From the NCBI RefSeq assembly GCF_000234355.1, contig NZ_AGQV01000002.1, positions 62,001-126,000 on the forward strand: a DNA stretch of 64,000 bases, read 5' to 3'. The stretch's first letter is position 1. Every line of letters starts with the position of its first letter. A program made the position numbers and the translations under genes. The stretch comes from Gluconobacter morbifer G707 (lineage in GTDB: Bacteria; Pseudomonadota; Alphaproteobacteria; Acetobacterales; Acetobacteraceae). The notes under the pieces are model-generated. The model had not been told where the DNA came from, did no database searches, and was given only the letters and a program-made list of their open reading frames with translations. Shown piece by piece: positions 9,798-22,422 of the stretch.

Positions 9798-10036
9798 AAA
9801 TCCGCGTATTTGTTTCTCTCAAGGATGGCGTTCTGGATCCCCAGGGCAAGGCCGTCGGTCATGCACTGGAAACCCTCGGGTTCAGCGGGATCGGTGAGGT
9901 CCGCGTCAATCGAGTGGTGGACGTGGACGTTCCGGCCAAAACTGCAGCAGATGCCATTGCGCAGGGTGAAGCCATGGCCCGTGCCCTGCTGGCCAATGAG
10001 GTTATCGAGGATTTCAGCATCGAGGTGGCAGAATGA
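9794..10036 (+). CDS. purS: Phosphoribosylformylglycinamidine synthase subunit PurS
   Basis: PurS is the small structural subunit that bridges PurQ and PurL in the three-part FGAM synthase. The product is 80 residues with the typical [17 protein letters not shown] start, the [17 protein letters not shown] core and the [13 protein letters not shown] end. The GTG start lies inside the purC stop region (GTGA). The stop overlaps the ATG of the next gene (ATGA), so translation of purC, purS and the downstream inserted gene is likely coupled. Confidence 0.96.
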   Translation: MKIRVFVSLKDGVLDPQGKAVGHALETLGFSGIGEVRVNRVVDVDVPAKTAADAIAQGEAMARALLANEVIEDFSIEVAE

Positions 10037-10422
10037 AACGAGTCTCCACAGCTCTTCTCCTTGTATCCTGCGTAACGGCATCCGTGGCGGGAAGTGCCCA
10101 TGCGCAGCGCGTCTCCAAGATTAGCGGCCGTGCTCTGGGGAACATGTGCACCTCCGGCAAAAGCACCAATCTGTGCGATGCGTATCTGGCCGGCGTGATG
10201 GACAGCGAAGTCTGGTCCAAGAAATACGACAGTTACGACAATGATCCCGGGGCACCGGTTGCCTTCTGCGTTCCGGCCGAAGAAACCACGCAGACCATTC
10301 GTGGCAAGGTCGTCTCGTGGCTGCATGCTCATAACGATGCCCTGAGCCAGCAGAGCGGCAAGGCTCTCTATCGTGCCCTTCATGACAGTTATCCCTGTCA
10401 TGCAGCGGAGGGCCAGAAATGA
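10033..10422 (+). CDS. Exported Rap1a/Tai-like protein embedded in the purine operon
   Basis: This is a 129-residue protein with a Sec signal peptide ([20 protein letters not shown], cleavage near AHA-QR). The mature part fits the Rap1a/Tai immunity-protein pattern: a first cysteine in GNMCTSG, a second in [32 protein letters not shown], then [25 protein letters not shown] with the last cysteine. Four cysteines would allow two disulfides in the periplasm. Rap1a/Tai proteins protect against T6SS peptidoglycan amidases in other bacteria. That role is not shown here and many family members are uncharacterised. It lies between purS and purQ with four-base overlaps on both sides, so it is translated with FGAM synthase although its product is exported. 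Confidence 0.75.
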   Translation: MKRVSTALLLVSCVTASVAGSAHAQRVSKISGRALGNMCTSGKSTNLCDAYLAGVMDSEVWSKKYDSYDNDPGAPVAFCVPAEETTQTIRGKVVSWLHAHNDALSQQSGKALYRALHDSYPCHAAEGQK

Positions 10423-11120
10423 AGGCAGGTATCGTCGTTTTCCCCGGCACCAACCGGGAACGCGACATGGCCCATGCCCTGAAGCTGGTGTCCGGCAGGA
10501 CGCCACGCATGATCTGGCACCGCGATACGTCGCTGGATGACCTGGATCTCGTGGTGCTGCCGGGAGGGTTCAGCTTCGGCGACTATCTGCGCAGCGGCGC
10601 CATGGGGGCCCATTCCCCGGTTATGGCGGAAGTCCGTCGCTTCGCGCAGAAGGGGGGGCATGTCCTTGGCGTGTGCAATGGTTTCCAGATCTTGACGGAA
10701 GCGCATCTGTTGCCAGGAGCACTTCTGCGAAATGCGGGACTGCGCTTTCTTTCACAGGACTGCCACCTGCATGTCGATAATGCAAAATCTCCGTACACAC
10801 AGGGATGGCAGCAGGGAGACATTTTCCGTGCCCCTCTCGCGCATGGTGACGGCAACTATACAGCCTCGCCAGAGACGCTGAAACGTCTTGAAGGGGAAGG
10901 CCGGGTCGCATTCCGTTATTGTGGCGAGGATGGCCGGATTGCTGATGATGACCGCCGGACGAATCCGAACGGCAGTACCCGGTCAATTGCCGGTATCCTC
11001 AGCGAAAACGGGCGTGTGTGTGGTCTGATGCCGCATCCCGAAAACCTGACTGATCCCGAAATCGGCGCGACAGATGGCGTGCCCCTCTTCAAAAGCCTGG
11101 TGGAGGCTCTTGTCGGATGA
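10419..11120 (+). CDS. purQ: FGAM synthase glutaminase subunit PurQ
   Basis: PurQ is the class I glutamine amidotransferase that feeds ammonia to PurL. The N-terminus [19 protein letters not shown] is typical. The catalytic cysteine lies in [13 protein letters not shown] near residue 86, and the His-Glu pair lies in GLMPHPENL near the C-terminus. The 233-residue length is normal. It overlaps the upstream exported-protein gene and the downstream purL by four bases each. Confidence 0.96.
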   Translation: MKAGIVVFPGTNRERDMAHALKLVSGRTPRMIWHRDTSLDDLDLVVLPGGFSFGDYLRSGAMGAHSPVMAEVRRFAQKGGHVLGVCNGFQILTEAHLLPGALLRNAGLRFLSQDCHLHVDNAKSPYTQGWQQGDIFRAPLAHGDGNYTASPETLKRLEGEGRVAFRYCGEDGRIADDDRRTNPNGSTRSIAGILSENGRVCGLMPHPENLTDPEIGATDGVPLFKSLVEALVG

Positions 11121-13321
11121 GTGTGACGATTGACGCCCAACTTGCCCAGTCCTTTGGTCTGACGGCCGGGGAATACGACAAGCTGCTTTCCATCATGGGC
11201 CGGACGCCGAGCTATACCGAGCTTGGGATCTTCTCCGTCATGTGGTCGGAGCACTGCTCCTACAAATCTTCCCGGATTCATCTGAAAACGCTGCCGACAA
11301 AGGCGCCCTGGGTGATCCATGGTCCTGGCGAGAATGCAGGCGTCGTGGATATCGGCGAGGGGTTGGCAGCGGTTTTCAAGATGGAAAGCCACAACCATCC
11401 TTCCTTTATCGAGCCTTATCAGGGCGCGGCAACGGGCGTGGGCGGTATTCTGCGTGACGTGTTCACGATGGGCGCCCGTCCGGTCGCCAACCTGAACGCG
11501 CTGCGCTTCGGAAGCCCGACCCATGCCGGCACGCGACGCGTCGTGGATGGTGTCGTGCGTGGTATTGGCAGTTACGGCAACTGCGTTGGCGTGCCGACGG
11601 TTGGCGGTGAAGTCAATTTCCACAGAGCCTATGACGGGAACCCGCTGGTCAACGCCATGACGGTTGGCGTGGCGAGACAGGATAAGATCTTCCTCTCCGC
11701 AGCCGCAGGTGTTGGCAATCCGGTGGTTTACGTTGGCTCGAAGACGGGCAGGGATGGCATTCACGGCGCCACCATGTCATCGGCCGAATTCGATGACGAA
11801 GCGGCTTCCAAGCGTCCCACGGTTCAGGTTGGCGATCCGTTCATCGAAAAACTTCTGATCGAAGCCTGTCTGGAACTGATGGCGACGGATGCAATCGTCG
11901 CCATCCAGGACATGGGTGCGGCTGGTCTGACCTCTTCGGCGGTGGAGATGGCTGGCAAAGGTGGCGTCGGCATCGAACTGAACCTCGATAACGTGCCTCA
12001 GCGCGAGCCGAATATGACGGCATACGAGATGATGCTGTCCGAAAGCCAGGAGCGGATGCTCATGGTTCTCAAGCCTGAGCGGACCGAAGAAGCGCGGGCC
12101 ATTTTCGAGAAGTGGGAACTGGACTTTGCGATTGTCGGTCACCTGACCGATACGGGTCATATCACCATCCGGCACAAGGGTGAGGTTGAGGCAAATATCC
12201 CGCTGGAACCGCTGGCGGAAGCCGCGCCCATCTATGACCGGCCAACCGTTCCGTTGAGCGCACCGACGCCAATCGCAACACCGGCAGATCCGATGGGTCT
12301 CGAAGGCGCGCTGCGGGTGCTGATCGGTTGCGCCGATCTGGCATCCCGCTCATGGATCTGGAACCAGTATGACGGATCCGTTGGAGGGAACACGGCGCGT
12401 CGTCCTGGAGCTGCCGATGCGGCCGTCGTGCGTGTGGAAGGGACCCGTCTGGGTCTTGCGCTGACGACGGATTGTACACCGCGTTACTGTCAGGCCGATC
12501 CCAGATCTGGCGGTGCACAGGCTGTAGCCGAAGCCTGGCGCAACATCACGGCAACAGGTGCAAAGCCGCTGGCCGTGACGGATAACCTGAACTTCGGCAA
12601 TCCGGAACGCCCAGATATCATGGCCCAGTTCGCCGAAGCCATCAAAGGCATGGGAGAGGCTTGCCGCGCGCTTGATTTCCCGGTCGTGAGTGGCAACGTA
12701 TCGCTCTACAATGAGACACGGGGCCCGGACGGCTCCGCGCAGGCGATCCTGCCCACGCCAGCCATCGGCGCTCTTGGAATCATTGCAGATGCCTCCAGAT
12801 CCATTGGTTTGGCCATGCCGGAGGAGCATGATTTGATTCTGGTCGGAGAGATCCGCGGTGAACTCGGACAGTCTCTGTGGCTCAGGGAAATCTGTCGCCG
12901 TGAAGACGGAGCGCCTCCTGTCGTGGATCTGGCGGTGGAGCGGCGAAATGGAGATTTCATCCGGACTCAGATTGGAAACGGGCTGGTTGCTGCCTGTCAT
13001 GACATTGCCGATGGCGGCCTTCTGGTCACGATTGCGGAAATGGTCATGGCCAGCGGGACAGGCTGTGTTCTCGAAGCCGCTCCTGAACATCCGGTGCCTC
13101 ATGCCTTCTGGTATGGTGAAGATCAGGGCTGTTATGTCATAACGACCCAGGATGCACCGGCATTTCTGGCAGCTGCGTCCGAAGCAGGGGTTCCGGCACG
13201 AAAACTGGGACGTTCCGGAGGAAACACGTTGAAAGTGGCGGATGTGTTCTCCATCTCTGCCGCCGAACTGCGTACAATTAACGAGTCGTTCTTTCCGGCT
13301 TTCATGGGCGAAGGAGCCTGA
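11117..13321 (+). CDS. purL: FGAM synthase catalytic subunit PurL (small form)
   Basis: PurL converts FGAR to FGAM using ATP and ammonia from PurQ. At 734 residues this is the small PurL that works with separate PurS and PurQ, not the 1,300-residue fused form. Seen motifs include [12 protein letters not shown], the nucleotide segment [19 protein letters not shown], and [21 protein letters not shown] second half shows [13 protein letters not shown] and [15 protein letters not shown]. The start overlaps the purQ stop (ATGA). The bolA start follows 4 nt after the stop. Confidence 0.97.
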   Translation: MSVTIDAQLAQSFGLTAGEYDKLLSIMGRTPSYTELGIFSVMWSEHCSYKSSRIHLKTLPTKAPWVIHGPGENAGVVDIGEGLAAVFKMESHNHPSFIEPYQGAATGVGGILRDVFTMGARPVANLNALRFGSPTHAGTRRVVDGVVRGIGSYGNCVGVPTVGGEVNFHRAYDGNPLVNAMTVGVARQDKIFLSAAAGVGNPVVYVGSKTGRDGIHGATMSSAEFDDEAASKRPTVQVGDPFIEKLLIEACLELMATDAIVAIQDMGAAGLTSSAVEMAGKGGVGIELNLDNVPQREPNMTAYEMMLSESQERMLMVLKPERTEEARAIFEKWELDFAIVGHLTDTGHITIRHKGEVEANIPLEPLAEAAPIYDRPTVPLSAPTPIATPADPMGLEGALRVLIGCADLASRSWIWNQYDGSVGGNTARRPGAADAAVVRVEGTRLGLALTTDCTPRYCQADPRSGGAQAVAEAWRNITATGAKPLAVTDNLNFGNPERPDIMAQFAEAIKGMGEACRALDFPVVSGNVSLYNETRGPDGSAQAILPTPAIGALGIIADASRSIGLAMPEEHDLILVGEIRGELGQSLWLREICRREDGAPPVVDLAVERRNGDFIRTQIGNGLVAACHDIADGGLLVTIAEMVMASGTGCVLEAAPEHPVPHAFWYGEDQGCYVITTQDAPAFLAAASEAGVPARKLGRSGGNTLKVADVFSISAAELRTINESFFPAFMGEGA

Positions 13322-13325
13322 ACCT

Positions 13326-13556
13326 GTGCCGATGACAGCTTCTGAAATCGAACGCACCATTCTGTCCGCTCTTCCGGATGCGAAGATCGTGGTGGAAGAC
13401 CTGGCGGGCGATGGCGATCATTATGCCTGCACTGTAACAAGTGAGGCATTCCGGGGACTTTCCCGGGTGCGTCAGCATAAACTTGTCTATGATGCGTTTG
13501 GATCCCGCATGGGGACCGAGTTGCATGCCATGGCTCTCAAAACACTTACCCCTTGA
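13326..13556 (+). CDS. bolA: BolA-family protein
   Basis: This small BolA-fold protein works with monothiol glutaredoxins in [2Fe-2S] cluster trafficking and iron sensing. The family pattern is visible: ALPDAKIVVEDLAGDGDHYA, then FRGLSRVRQHKLVYDAF and ELHAMALKT. The invariant histidine is in VRQHKLVY. I chose GTG 13326 because AAGGAG ends 9 nt upstream. ATG 13332 is the alternative and removes two residues. The partner glutaredoxin gene follows about 90 nt downstream. Confidence 0.93.
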   Translation: MPMTASEIERTILSALPDAKIVVEDLAGDGDHYACTVTSEAFRGLSRVRQHKLVYDAFGSRMGTELHAMALKTLTP

Positions 13557-13643
13557 ATACCCGGTGGGTCATTCTCTATTTGACTGACTTCTGACAGCAG
13601 GAGTCCGATGTTGCCGCCTCCTGCCGACAAAAGGAAAAACCCA

Positions 13644-13979
13644 ATGTCCGAGACCGTGTTCCAGCACATCCAGAACCTGATCGACGCCAACCCGGTCATG
13701 CTGTTCATGAAAGGCGACAAGCTCTTTCCGCAGTGCGGCTTTTCTGCCCGCGTTGTGCAGATCCTGACCCACCTCGGAGTTCCGTTCGAAACCTGCAACA
13801 TTCTTGAAAGCGCCGAACTGCGTCAGGGCATCAAGGATTTTTCCCAGTGGCCGACGGTTCCCCAGCTCTATGTGAAAGGCGAATTCATCGGCGGCTGCGA
13901 CATCGTGACCGACATGTATCAGAGCGGTGAACTCGAATCGCTGCTGACTGACAAGGGTATCGCAACGGCCAATGCCTGA
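13644..13979 (+). CDS. grxD: Monothiol glutaredoxin, Grx4/GrxD family
   Basis: This CGFS-type monothiol glutaredoxin binds a [2Fe-2S] cluster with glutathione and BolA. The active site is FMKGDKLFPQCGFSARVVQI near residue 30, with the usual CGFS sequence. The glutathione-binding WPTVPQLYVKGEFIGGCDI is also complete. ATG 13644 has AAGGA 8 nt upstream. The 111-residue length is typical. Adjacency to bolA matches their known physical partnership. Confidence 0.96.
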   Translation: MSETVFQHIQNLIDANPVMLFMKGDKLFPQCGFSARVVQILTHLGVPFETCNILESAELRQGIKDFSQWPTVPQLYVKGEFIGGCDIVTDMYQSGELESLLTDKGIATANA

Positions 13980-13983
13980 TTTG

Positions 13984-14023
13984 TGGCCATCAGGCCATAA
14001 AAACGCTGGATTCAGCGCTTTTT
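13984..14023 (+). terminator. Double hairpin terminator after grxD
   Basis: A short hairpin (TGGCC-ATCA-GGCCA) is followed by CGCTG-GATT-CAGCG and the tract CTTTTT. It lies right after the grxD stop and probably ends the purine-bolA-grxD transcript. Confidence 0.7.
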
Positions 14024-14169
14024 AAGCTTTGTTCCTGCCACATTTCAGCCATGAAGTGACGAAAAGTGGCAGGACCTTGATTTTTTCAGAAACTTTACCA
14101 ACCGGGCTTGTCGAAACGGCGTTTCACCCCTTACGGTAGCCCCATCAGAACAGGGATGGGATAACGTCA

Positions 14170-14478
14170 ATGGCGCGTAACTGGGTTGGCCGATTTGCTC
14201 TCGGACTCGTAGGTTTCGGTCTTTGCATGGGAGCCGGCAGTAAGGCTCACGCCCGTCCAGCCATCACGGATTACGAAGCCAGCAAGCTGACCCTTGATGC
14301 CCTGACTGCCACGCCGGTCTATCATCGGCCTGTCATTCACCGTTACTTCGCAAGCCGCGCACATTCATCCTCACGTCACATGATCGCGTCAAACGCTCAT
14401 CACGCTGTCGTTCGGAATGTTTCCTACCGTACACATGTGGCGGTCATTCACCGCCATGCACACGCCCGGCGCACCTGA
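14170..14478 (+). CDS. Small exported His/Arg-rich protein of unknown function
   Basis: This 102-residue protein begins with a positively charged N-terminus and a hydrophobic stretch (RFALGLVGFGLCMGAGSKAH) that looks like a signal peptide cleaved near AHA-RP. The mature part is rich in His, Ser, Ala and Arg (for example HSSSRHMIASNAHHAVV) with no recognised domain. It stands alone between the grxD terminator and the convergent yraN gene. Coding status rests on the signal peptide and codon use, so confidence is moderate. Confidence 0.55.
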   Translation: MARNWVGRFALGLVGFGLCMGAGSKAHARPAITDYEASKLTLDALTATPVYHRPVIHRYFASRAHSSSRHMIASNAHHAVVRNVSYRTHVAVIHRHAHARRT

Positions 14479-14485
14479 TCCTCTT

Positions 14486-17311
<2,826 letters not shown>

Positions 17312-17403
17312 GAAAGTTCCTTGTTTGAAAAGCGGATTGTTTTTGCCGAGGGGTAGAAACTGCGGTAGTGACGTGCCGAACTCACCCTGGAGAATGGACC
17401 ACG

Positions 17404-18708
17404 ATGTCGGAACACGCCAGCCAGTCCACGCTGAATCGTTTTTTTCATGCAGATCTCAAAGAGGTTGATACGGAAGTCGCAACCATTCTGAATGACGAAC
17501 TGAAACGTCAGCAGGACGGTATAGAGCTGATCGCCTCCGAGAACATGGCGTCTTTTGCTGTCATGGAAGCACAGGGATCCGTACTGACCAACAAATACGC
17601 CGAAGGTCTGCCGGGGAAACGTTACTACGGCGGATGCGTGGACGTGGATCGCGTGGAAAACCTCGCCATCGAGCGCGTCAAGGCCCTGTTTGGAGCCGGG
17701 TTCGCAAACGTGCAGCCCCATTCCGGTGCCAATGCCAATCAGGCGGCTTTCATGGCTCTTGCCAAACCGGGTGACACGGTTCTGGGCATGAGCCTTGCTG
17801 CCGGCGGTCATCTGACGCATGGCGCGGCCCCGAACTATTCCGGCAAGTGGTTCCATGCCGTGCAGTATGGCGTGCGTGGACAGGATGGCATTCTCGATTA
17901 CGAGCAGATGGAAGAACTGGCCCGCGAACAAAAGCCGAAGATCATCGTAGCAGGTGGGTCCGCCTATCCGCGCGTTATCGACTTTGCCCGCTTCCGCAAG
18001 ATTGCGGATGAAGTCGGGGCTTATCTGATGGTCGATATGGCGCATTTCGCGGGACTGGTTGCGGCAGGTCTGTATCCGAGCCCGTTACCATTCGCTGACG
18101 TCACGACGTCCACGACGCATAAAACGCTTCGTGGTCCGCGCGGAGGCATTATCCTGACCAACAGCCCGGAACTGGCGAAGAAGATCAATTCGGCCGTTTT
18201 TCCGGGCCTGCAGGGCGGTCCGCTGATGCATGTCATCGCAGGCAAGGCCGTTGCCTTCCGCGAGGCCCTGCAGGACGAGTTTAAATCCTACCAGAAGCGC
18301 GTTCTGGCCAATGCCCGCGCCCTAGCTGATGAGCTTCAAGCCCGTGGATTCGATATCGTAACCGGTGGGACGGACAGTCATCTTCTGCTGGTGGATCTGC
18401 GCCCCAAGAAAGTGACCGGTAAACTGGCCGAAGCGATTCTGGAACGTGCGGGCATCACCGCAAACAAGAATGCCATTCCGTTCGATCCGGAAAAGCCGTT
18501 CGTGACCTCCGGTATCCGTCTGGGGAGCCCGGCAGCCACGGCGCGCGGATTTGGTGAAGCCGAGTTCCGCGAAGTCGGCCGGATGATTGACGAGGTGCTG
18601 ACCGCAGCCCTTGAGGAAGACAATGCCGAGGCTGTGACAGCCCGGGTGCATGAGGAAGTAAAAGCGTTGTGCGCCCGCTTCCCGATCTATGACCGTGCAT
18701 CGGCCTGA
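17404..18708 (+). CDS. glyA: Serine hydroxymethyltransferase
   Basis: This PLP enzyme interconverts serine and glycine and supplies one-carbon units for the purine genes nearby. The PLP-lysine segment [17 protein letters not shown] is near residue 230. N-terminal [20 protein letters not shown] and [15 protein letters not shown] are diagnostic. ATG 17404 gives a normal 434-residue protein, with a purine-rich GGAG segment upstream. The last 22 nt overlap the convergent downstream gene. Confidence 0.97.
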   Translation: MSEHASQSTLNRFFHADLKEVDTEVATILNDELKRQQDGIELIASENMASFAVMEAQGSVLTNKYAEGLPGKRYYGGCVDVDRVENLAIERVKALFGAGFANVQPHSGANANQAAFMALAKPGDTVLGMSLAAGGHLTHGAAPNYSGKWFHAVQYGVRGQDGILDYEQMEELAREQKPKIIVAGGSAYPRVIDFARFRKIADEVGAYLMVDMAHFAGLVAAGLYPSPLPFADVTTSTTHKTLRGPRGGIILTNSPELAKKINSAVFPGLQGGPLMHVIAGKAVAFREALQDEFKSYQKRVLANARALADELQARGFDIVTGGTDSHLLLVDLRPKKVTGKLAEAILERAGITANKNAIPFDPEKPFVTSGIRLGSPAATARGFGEAEFREVGRMIDEVLTAALEEDNAEAVTARVHEEVKALCARFPIYDRASA

Positions 18709-19754
18709 GGTTTGAAATGAGCAGCGGTGCGTCGGGCCAGACGCACCGCCAGCTGCCCCCGCCGGGGACGAAGATTCGGGACGATCAGCAGACAGTCATC
18801 ATAGGGCGTGCAAATCACGTCATGCCCGTCCGTGGCAATGACGGTTCCGGCCTGTGCTATGATGCTTCCCCCTTTCCAAGGGTGAATAAACGAGAAATCT
18901 GCACTCCGGGCCATCACGTTATCCGTGACCAGCGCGAGTTCGCTGCTTTGGCCATTCTGCACGGCCCGTCCATGTAGATGGATGGAGTCCACTTCCAGCA
19001 GCAGGCGGTCGATGACCTTCTCCATGACCGTGACGGTCCCTGGCTCCCAGTGAGGACCGGCTTCAAGCAGACAGCTCCGGGCAGTTCCCATGGACGCCAT
19101 GAAATGGGCGTGTTCGATCAGGCGTGATCCGCCATGATGTCCCAGATCGGTCAGAACCGTATCCGGCAGATCTTGGCCCGAGGCCAACGCACAGGCCAGT
19201 TCCGTGGAACGCTGGCGCGGAGGAGCGATGAAGAACGGGTCAGAGGGCCAGAGTGTGGAGTGCAGATCCAGAAGAATATCGGCCCGCTCGATGAAAGGCA
19301 GCATCTGCCGGGCACGGTCCAGTTCCCGGGAGCGGTCGCGCCCCTCCAGCCGGGTATGGTGCCAGAGGCGGTTGAGATCCTCGTCCAGATACCGGGCCAA
19401 CACGGGAGCGTCAGGATCGAAACTGTCAAAAGCATCCAGATTGGCTGCAATCAGGGTCAGCCGACCAGTCGGAGGAACCGGATTGCGACGACGCAGCCTC
19501 TCAAGTGCCCAGCCGGCGGCATATTCGTTTCCATGTATCAGGCCGATGATGAGGATTTCCGGTCCGGAGTGACCGGAATCAAACTCCAGAACACCCGGTA
19601 TCCTACAGGGGCTTTTCCGCCATGCAGACAGATCGGGTACAGGCAGGTTTATGGAAAAAACGGAAGATGGCTGCCCCAGCCCGGGAAGAGTTTCCGTCAG
19701 CCGACGCTGACGGATCCTGACTGGATGATGCCGCTGTCCCGCCTTGCAACTCAT
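18687..19754 (-). CDS. Succinylglutamate desuccinylase/aspartoacylase-family zinc hydrolase
   Basis: This 355-residue protein is of the AstE/AspA (M14-like) zinc amidohydrolase family. The metal site [14 protein letters not shown] is near residue 75, the substrate-binding DEDLNRLW follows, and [15 protein letters not shown] supplies the third zinc ligand. The catalytic glutamate is probably in [14 protein letters not shown]. The actual acyl-amino acid or amide substrate is unknown, and no other arginine-catabolism gene is adjacent. The first 30 residues (Arg-rich) lack family similarity, so the real start may be later, but no good internal start codon is visible. Confidence 0.8.
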   Translation of the reverse strand: MSCKAGQRHHPVRIRQRRLTETLPGLGQPSSVFSINLPVPDLSAWRKSPCRIPGVLEFDSGHSGPEILIIGLIHGNEYAAGWALERLRRRNPVPPTGRLTLIAANLDAFDSFDPDAPVLARYLDEDLNRLWHHTRLEGRDRSRELDRARQMLPFIERADILLDLHSTLWPSDPFFIAPPRQRSTELACALASGQDLPDTVLTDLGHHGGSRLIEHAHFMASMGTARSCLLEAGPHWEPGTVTVMEKVIDRLLLEVDSIHLHGRAVQNGQSSELALVTDNVMARSADFSFIHPWKGGSIIAQAGTVIATDGHDVICTPYDDCLLIVPNLRPRRGQLAVRLARRTAAHFKPQADARS

Positions 19755-19960
19755 GTCCTGTCACCGCCTCTCCGGGCCAAGACCCGGATTATGACGTTTC
19801 GATGTCCTACTGCAGCACCAGCCGGGTATGAGGCCGGACAACTTCCATCCGCCAGAGGCAGATTCGGGTTGTCATGAAATCCTGCCCTTCCATAAGGGGG
19901 CAGAATCAGTCTCGCGAGAATCGCGTCCGTCCGTGCAGATGTGGAACATGGATCGGTCAT
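19751..19960 (-). CDS. Possible small protein upstream of the AstE-like gene
   Basis: A 69-codon frame from ATG 19958-19960 ends in a stop that overlaps the ATG of the AstE-like gene (ATGA). Such overlaps are common between truly coupled genes. However, there is no clear ribosome-binding site and the product (Arg/Pro-rich) matches nothing I know, so it could also be leader sequence. Confidence 0.25.
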   Translation of the reverse strand: MTDPCSTSARTDAILARLILPPYGRAGFHDNPNLPLADGSCPASYPAGAAVGHRNVIIRVLARRGGDRT

Positions 19961-20035
19961 ACGTTGTAGTGTAAGCACGTTCAGCGTGGGTCGCCAGAGA
20001 GTTGATGCGGACGGCTATCAGGACCCATGGTCTGA

Positions 20036-21352
20036 ATGTTCTTTCCTGCCGAGGCTCTGTTGGCGTTTCCGTTCTCTACTCTCCATTCCGTTTTTGACAG
20101 GCTGCGGGGATGCATCGTGACTGACGCCACCTCTTCCCAGGAGGGAGATAAATCCGAAAACACGAGTGGGTTGTCCTTCGGTCACAAATTGTGGCGCTCC
20201 TTGCCAGCTGCTCCCAGGCGGCGTTTTTTTGCGTGGTTTACTGCTTTGCTGGCCCCTGCGACGCCGGTTCGATTTCCGTCCCATGCACGCGGCATCATTA
20301 TTGCGGGAGAACTGGGACGCAGTTCAGGGCTGGGCGAAGGCGCCAGGCTGCTTGTAAGGTCCATACGCGAAGCAGGAATCCCTTGCGCAACATGGGATAT
20401 TGACCGCAAATGTCTGGAAGGAGACCAAGTCGGGCAGAGTGCACCGCTTCTTATCCATGTCAATGCGCCGCTCCTCCCTTATGTCCAGCTTTTCATGCCG
20501 CGACGACTGCTGCGGAACCGACGGATCATTGGTTACTGGGCATGGGAACTGCCTGTCCTGCCAAAGATCTGGCTTCATGCCAACCGGCATGTTCATGAAA
20601 TCTGGACCCCCTCGCACTTTACGGCAGATGCTCTCAGGACGTTCAGAAAGACAGTCCGCGTTGTGCCATATCCTTTCTCCGCAGCAGATCAGAAACCGTC
20701 TTCCCGGGATAGGGCCTCGTTTGGGCTACCCTCACAGGCCGTGATCGTGCTGGTTTCCTTCAATCTGGCATCCAGCATGATCCGCAAGAATCCACTTGAT
20801 ACGATTCATGCTTTCAAGGAAGCCTTCGGGAACCGTTCCGACCGCGTGCTGCTTCTCAAGATCGGACATACGGAAAACTACCTGAAAGATCTGTCGCTGA
20901 TTCGCGAAGCTGTCGGAAACGCATCCAATATCCGTATCGAAACGGGCGATTTCAGCGGACCGGACACACTCGCCCTCATGAAATGCTCGGATATCGTCCT
21001 TTCCCTGCATCGAAGTGAGGGGTTTGGTCTTGTCGTGGCTGAAGCCATGGCCTTGGGACGCTGCGTCATTGCCACCGACTGGTCGGCCACTGCGGAATTC
21101 ATGGATGAAACCTGCGGGTTCCCCATTCCCTACACTCTTGTCCCCGCGGAAGATCCGCGTGGCGTCCTGGACATTCCCCGGACCCGCTGGGCCCTGCCGG
21201 ATATTTCGGCTGCCAGCGCGGCACTGCGCAGGGCAGCAGATGATCCTGCCCTGCGCAGCCGGCTTGGAGACGCTGCCAGGGAGCGGGTTTTCCGCAAACT
21301 GAACAGTGAGCCGCTTCAGACCGCGCTGGAGACGATCGGAGTGGAGGCATGA
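20036..21352 (+). CDS. GT4-type glycosyltransferase
   Basis: This is a GT-B fold glycosyltransferase, probably acting on a surface polysaccharide or lipid-linked glycan. The acceptor domain starts near residue 85 with IIIAGELGRSSGLGEGARLL, then GYWAWELPVLP. The donor domain holds the E-x7-E signature in EGFGLVVAEAMALGRCVIAT near residue 325. The first 80 residues are not conserved. A GTG at 20117, preceded by GGGGA, is a credible alternative start and would give 411 residues. The next glycosyltransferase overlaps its stop by four bases. Donor and acceptor are unknown. Confidence 0.85.
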   Translation: MFFPAEALLAFPFSTLHSVFDRLRGCIVTDATSSQEGDKSENTSGLSFGHKLWRSLPAAPRRRFFAWFTALLAPATPVRFPSHARGIIIAGELGRSSGLGEGARLLVRSIREAGIPCATWDIDRKCLEGDQVGQSAPLLIHVNAPLLPYVQLFMPRRLLRNRRIIGYWAWELPVLPKIWLHANRHVHEIWTPSHFTADALRTFRKTVRVVPYPFSAADQKPSSRDRASFGLPSQAVIVLVSFNLASSMIRKNPLDTIHAFKEAFGNRSDRVLLLKIGHTENYLKDLSLIREAVGNASNIRIETGDFSGPDTLALMKCSDIVLSLHRSEGFGLVVAEAMALGRCVIATDWSATAEFMDETCGFPIPYTLVPAEDPRGVLDIPRTRWALPDISAASAALRRAADDPALRSRLGDAARERVFRKLNSEPLQTALETIGVEA

Positions 21353-22422
21353 CGGAACGGCGCGTGCTTGTCTGGCAGTTGGGACGCCGGGGAGCCGGAC
21401 CGCGGATTGCTGTCGATCTGTCAGATGGAATCAGATCGCTCGGTCTTTTCGAGGTCATGCTGGTACTTTCGGATCAGGCGGAAATTCTCCGCAGCCGCAC
21501 GGCGCCCCGCGATGTGCTCAAACTGCCAACCTACCGATCGGTCGCAGGTCTAGTCCTTCGGCTCATGTCGGCGCCCTGGATCATGGTGCGTCTGAATCAT
21601 CTCACAAACGTCCTGCGCCCTGAAATGGCCATCGGTGCCATGCCCGGCCCCCTGGACCTCTTCATGATGGCAGCCCTTCAGCGGACAGGCACGAAGACGG
21701 CCATCATCATTCACGATGCGCAGCGTCATCCGGGAGATGGCTATCCGTTTCAGATGATGTTGCAGACTGCCCTGATCCAGAAGGCGGATCTTCTGGTCAC
21801 GTTCAGTCAACATGTCGCAACTCATCTGAAGAATGACCCTGCGGCCAGAAACAAACCGATTCTTGCCCTTTCCCATCCGCCTTTCATCGGCACGCCGTCA
21901 CCGGCTCCTTTCAGGCACGGAGGCATCCCGCGCCTGCTGATGCTAGGACGCCTGCTACCATACAAGGGGCTGGATCTTCTGGCGGAAGCCCTGCCACGTC
22001 TTTCCCTACCTTTCACATGCCGGATTATCGGGCAGGGCCCCGCCAGCCCGGAACTGGCCCGGCTGGCGAACCTACCGACGGTAGAGGTTCAGAACAGATG
22101 GGTGCCGGAAGACGAACTGCCGGATCTGGTGGGCTGGGCGGATGTGATCATCCTCCCTTATCGGGAAGCATCCCAGAGCGGCATAGGAGCCATGGCAATC
22201 GCCAGTGGGCGCTATGTCGTTGCAACGAATGTCGGAGGGCTGGTGGAACAGTTTGCTGACGTTCCACAGGCAAAGCTCTGCACGCCGGAAAGCTCGTCCC
22301 TTGCAAGAACCATAACGGACCTTCTGGCAGATCCGCCGCGCAGCCAGCCCGCCCCGCAGCCGGAAGAAAGCTGGGCGGAACTGGGCCGTCACATTCTGGA
22401 GAAGCTGGCCTCCGTCAGCTAG
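21349..22422 (+). CDS. GT4-type glycosyltransferase
   Basis: This is a second GT-B glycosyltransferase, 357 residues, translationally coupled to the first (ATGA overlap). The donor domain begins with LLMLGRLLPYKGLDLLAEAL near residue 195. IIGQGPASPEL is followed by the nucleotide-sugar contact segment ILPYREASQSGIGAMAIASG and YVVATNVGGLVEQ. It is somewhat short for GT4, with a compact N-terminal domain. The pair probably adds consecutive sugars to one glycan. The 3' end overlaps the convergent helicase gene by four bases. Confidence 0.87.
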   Translation: MTERRVLVWQLGRRGAGPRIAVDLSDGIRSLGLFEVMLVLSDQAEILRSRTAPRDVLKLPTYRSVAGLVLRLMSAPWIMVRLNHLTNVLRPEMAIGAMPGPLDLFMMAALQRTGTKTAIIIHDAQRHPGDGYPFQMMLQTALIQKADLLVTFSQHVATHLKNDPAARNKPILALSHPPFIGTPSPAPFRHGGIPRLLMLGRLLPYKGLDLLAEALPRLSLPFTCRIIGQGPASPELARLANLPTVEVQNRWVPEDELPDLVGWADVIILPYREASQSGIGAMAIASGRYVVATNVGGLVEQFADVPQAKLCTPESSSLARTITDLLADPPRSQPAPQPEESWAELGRHILEKLASVS

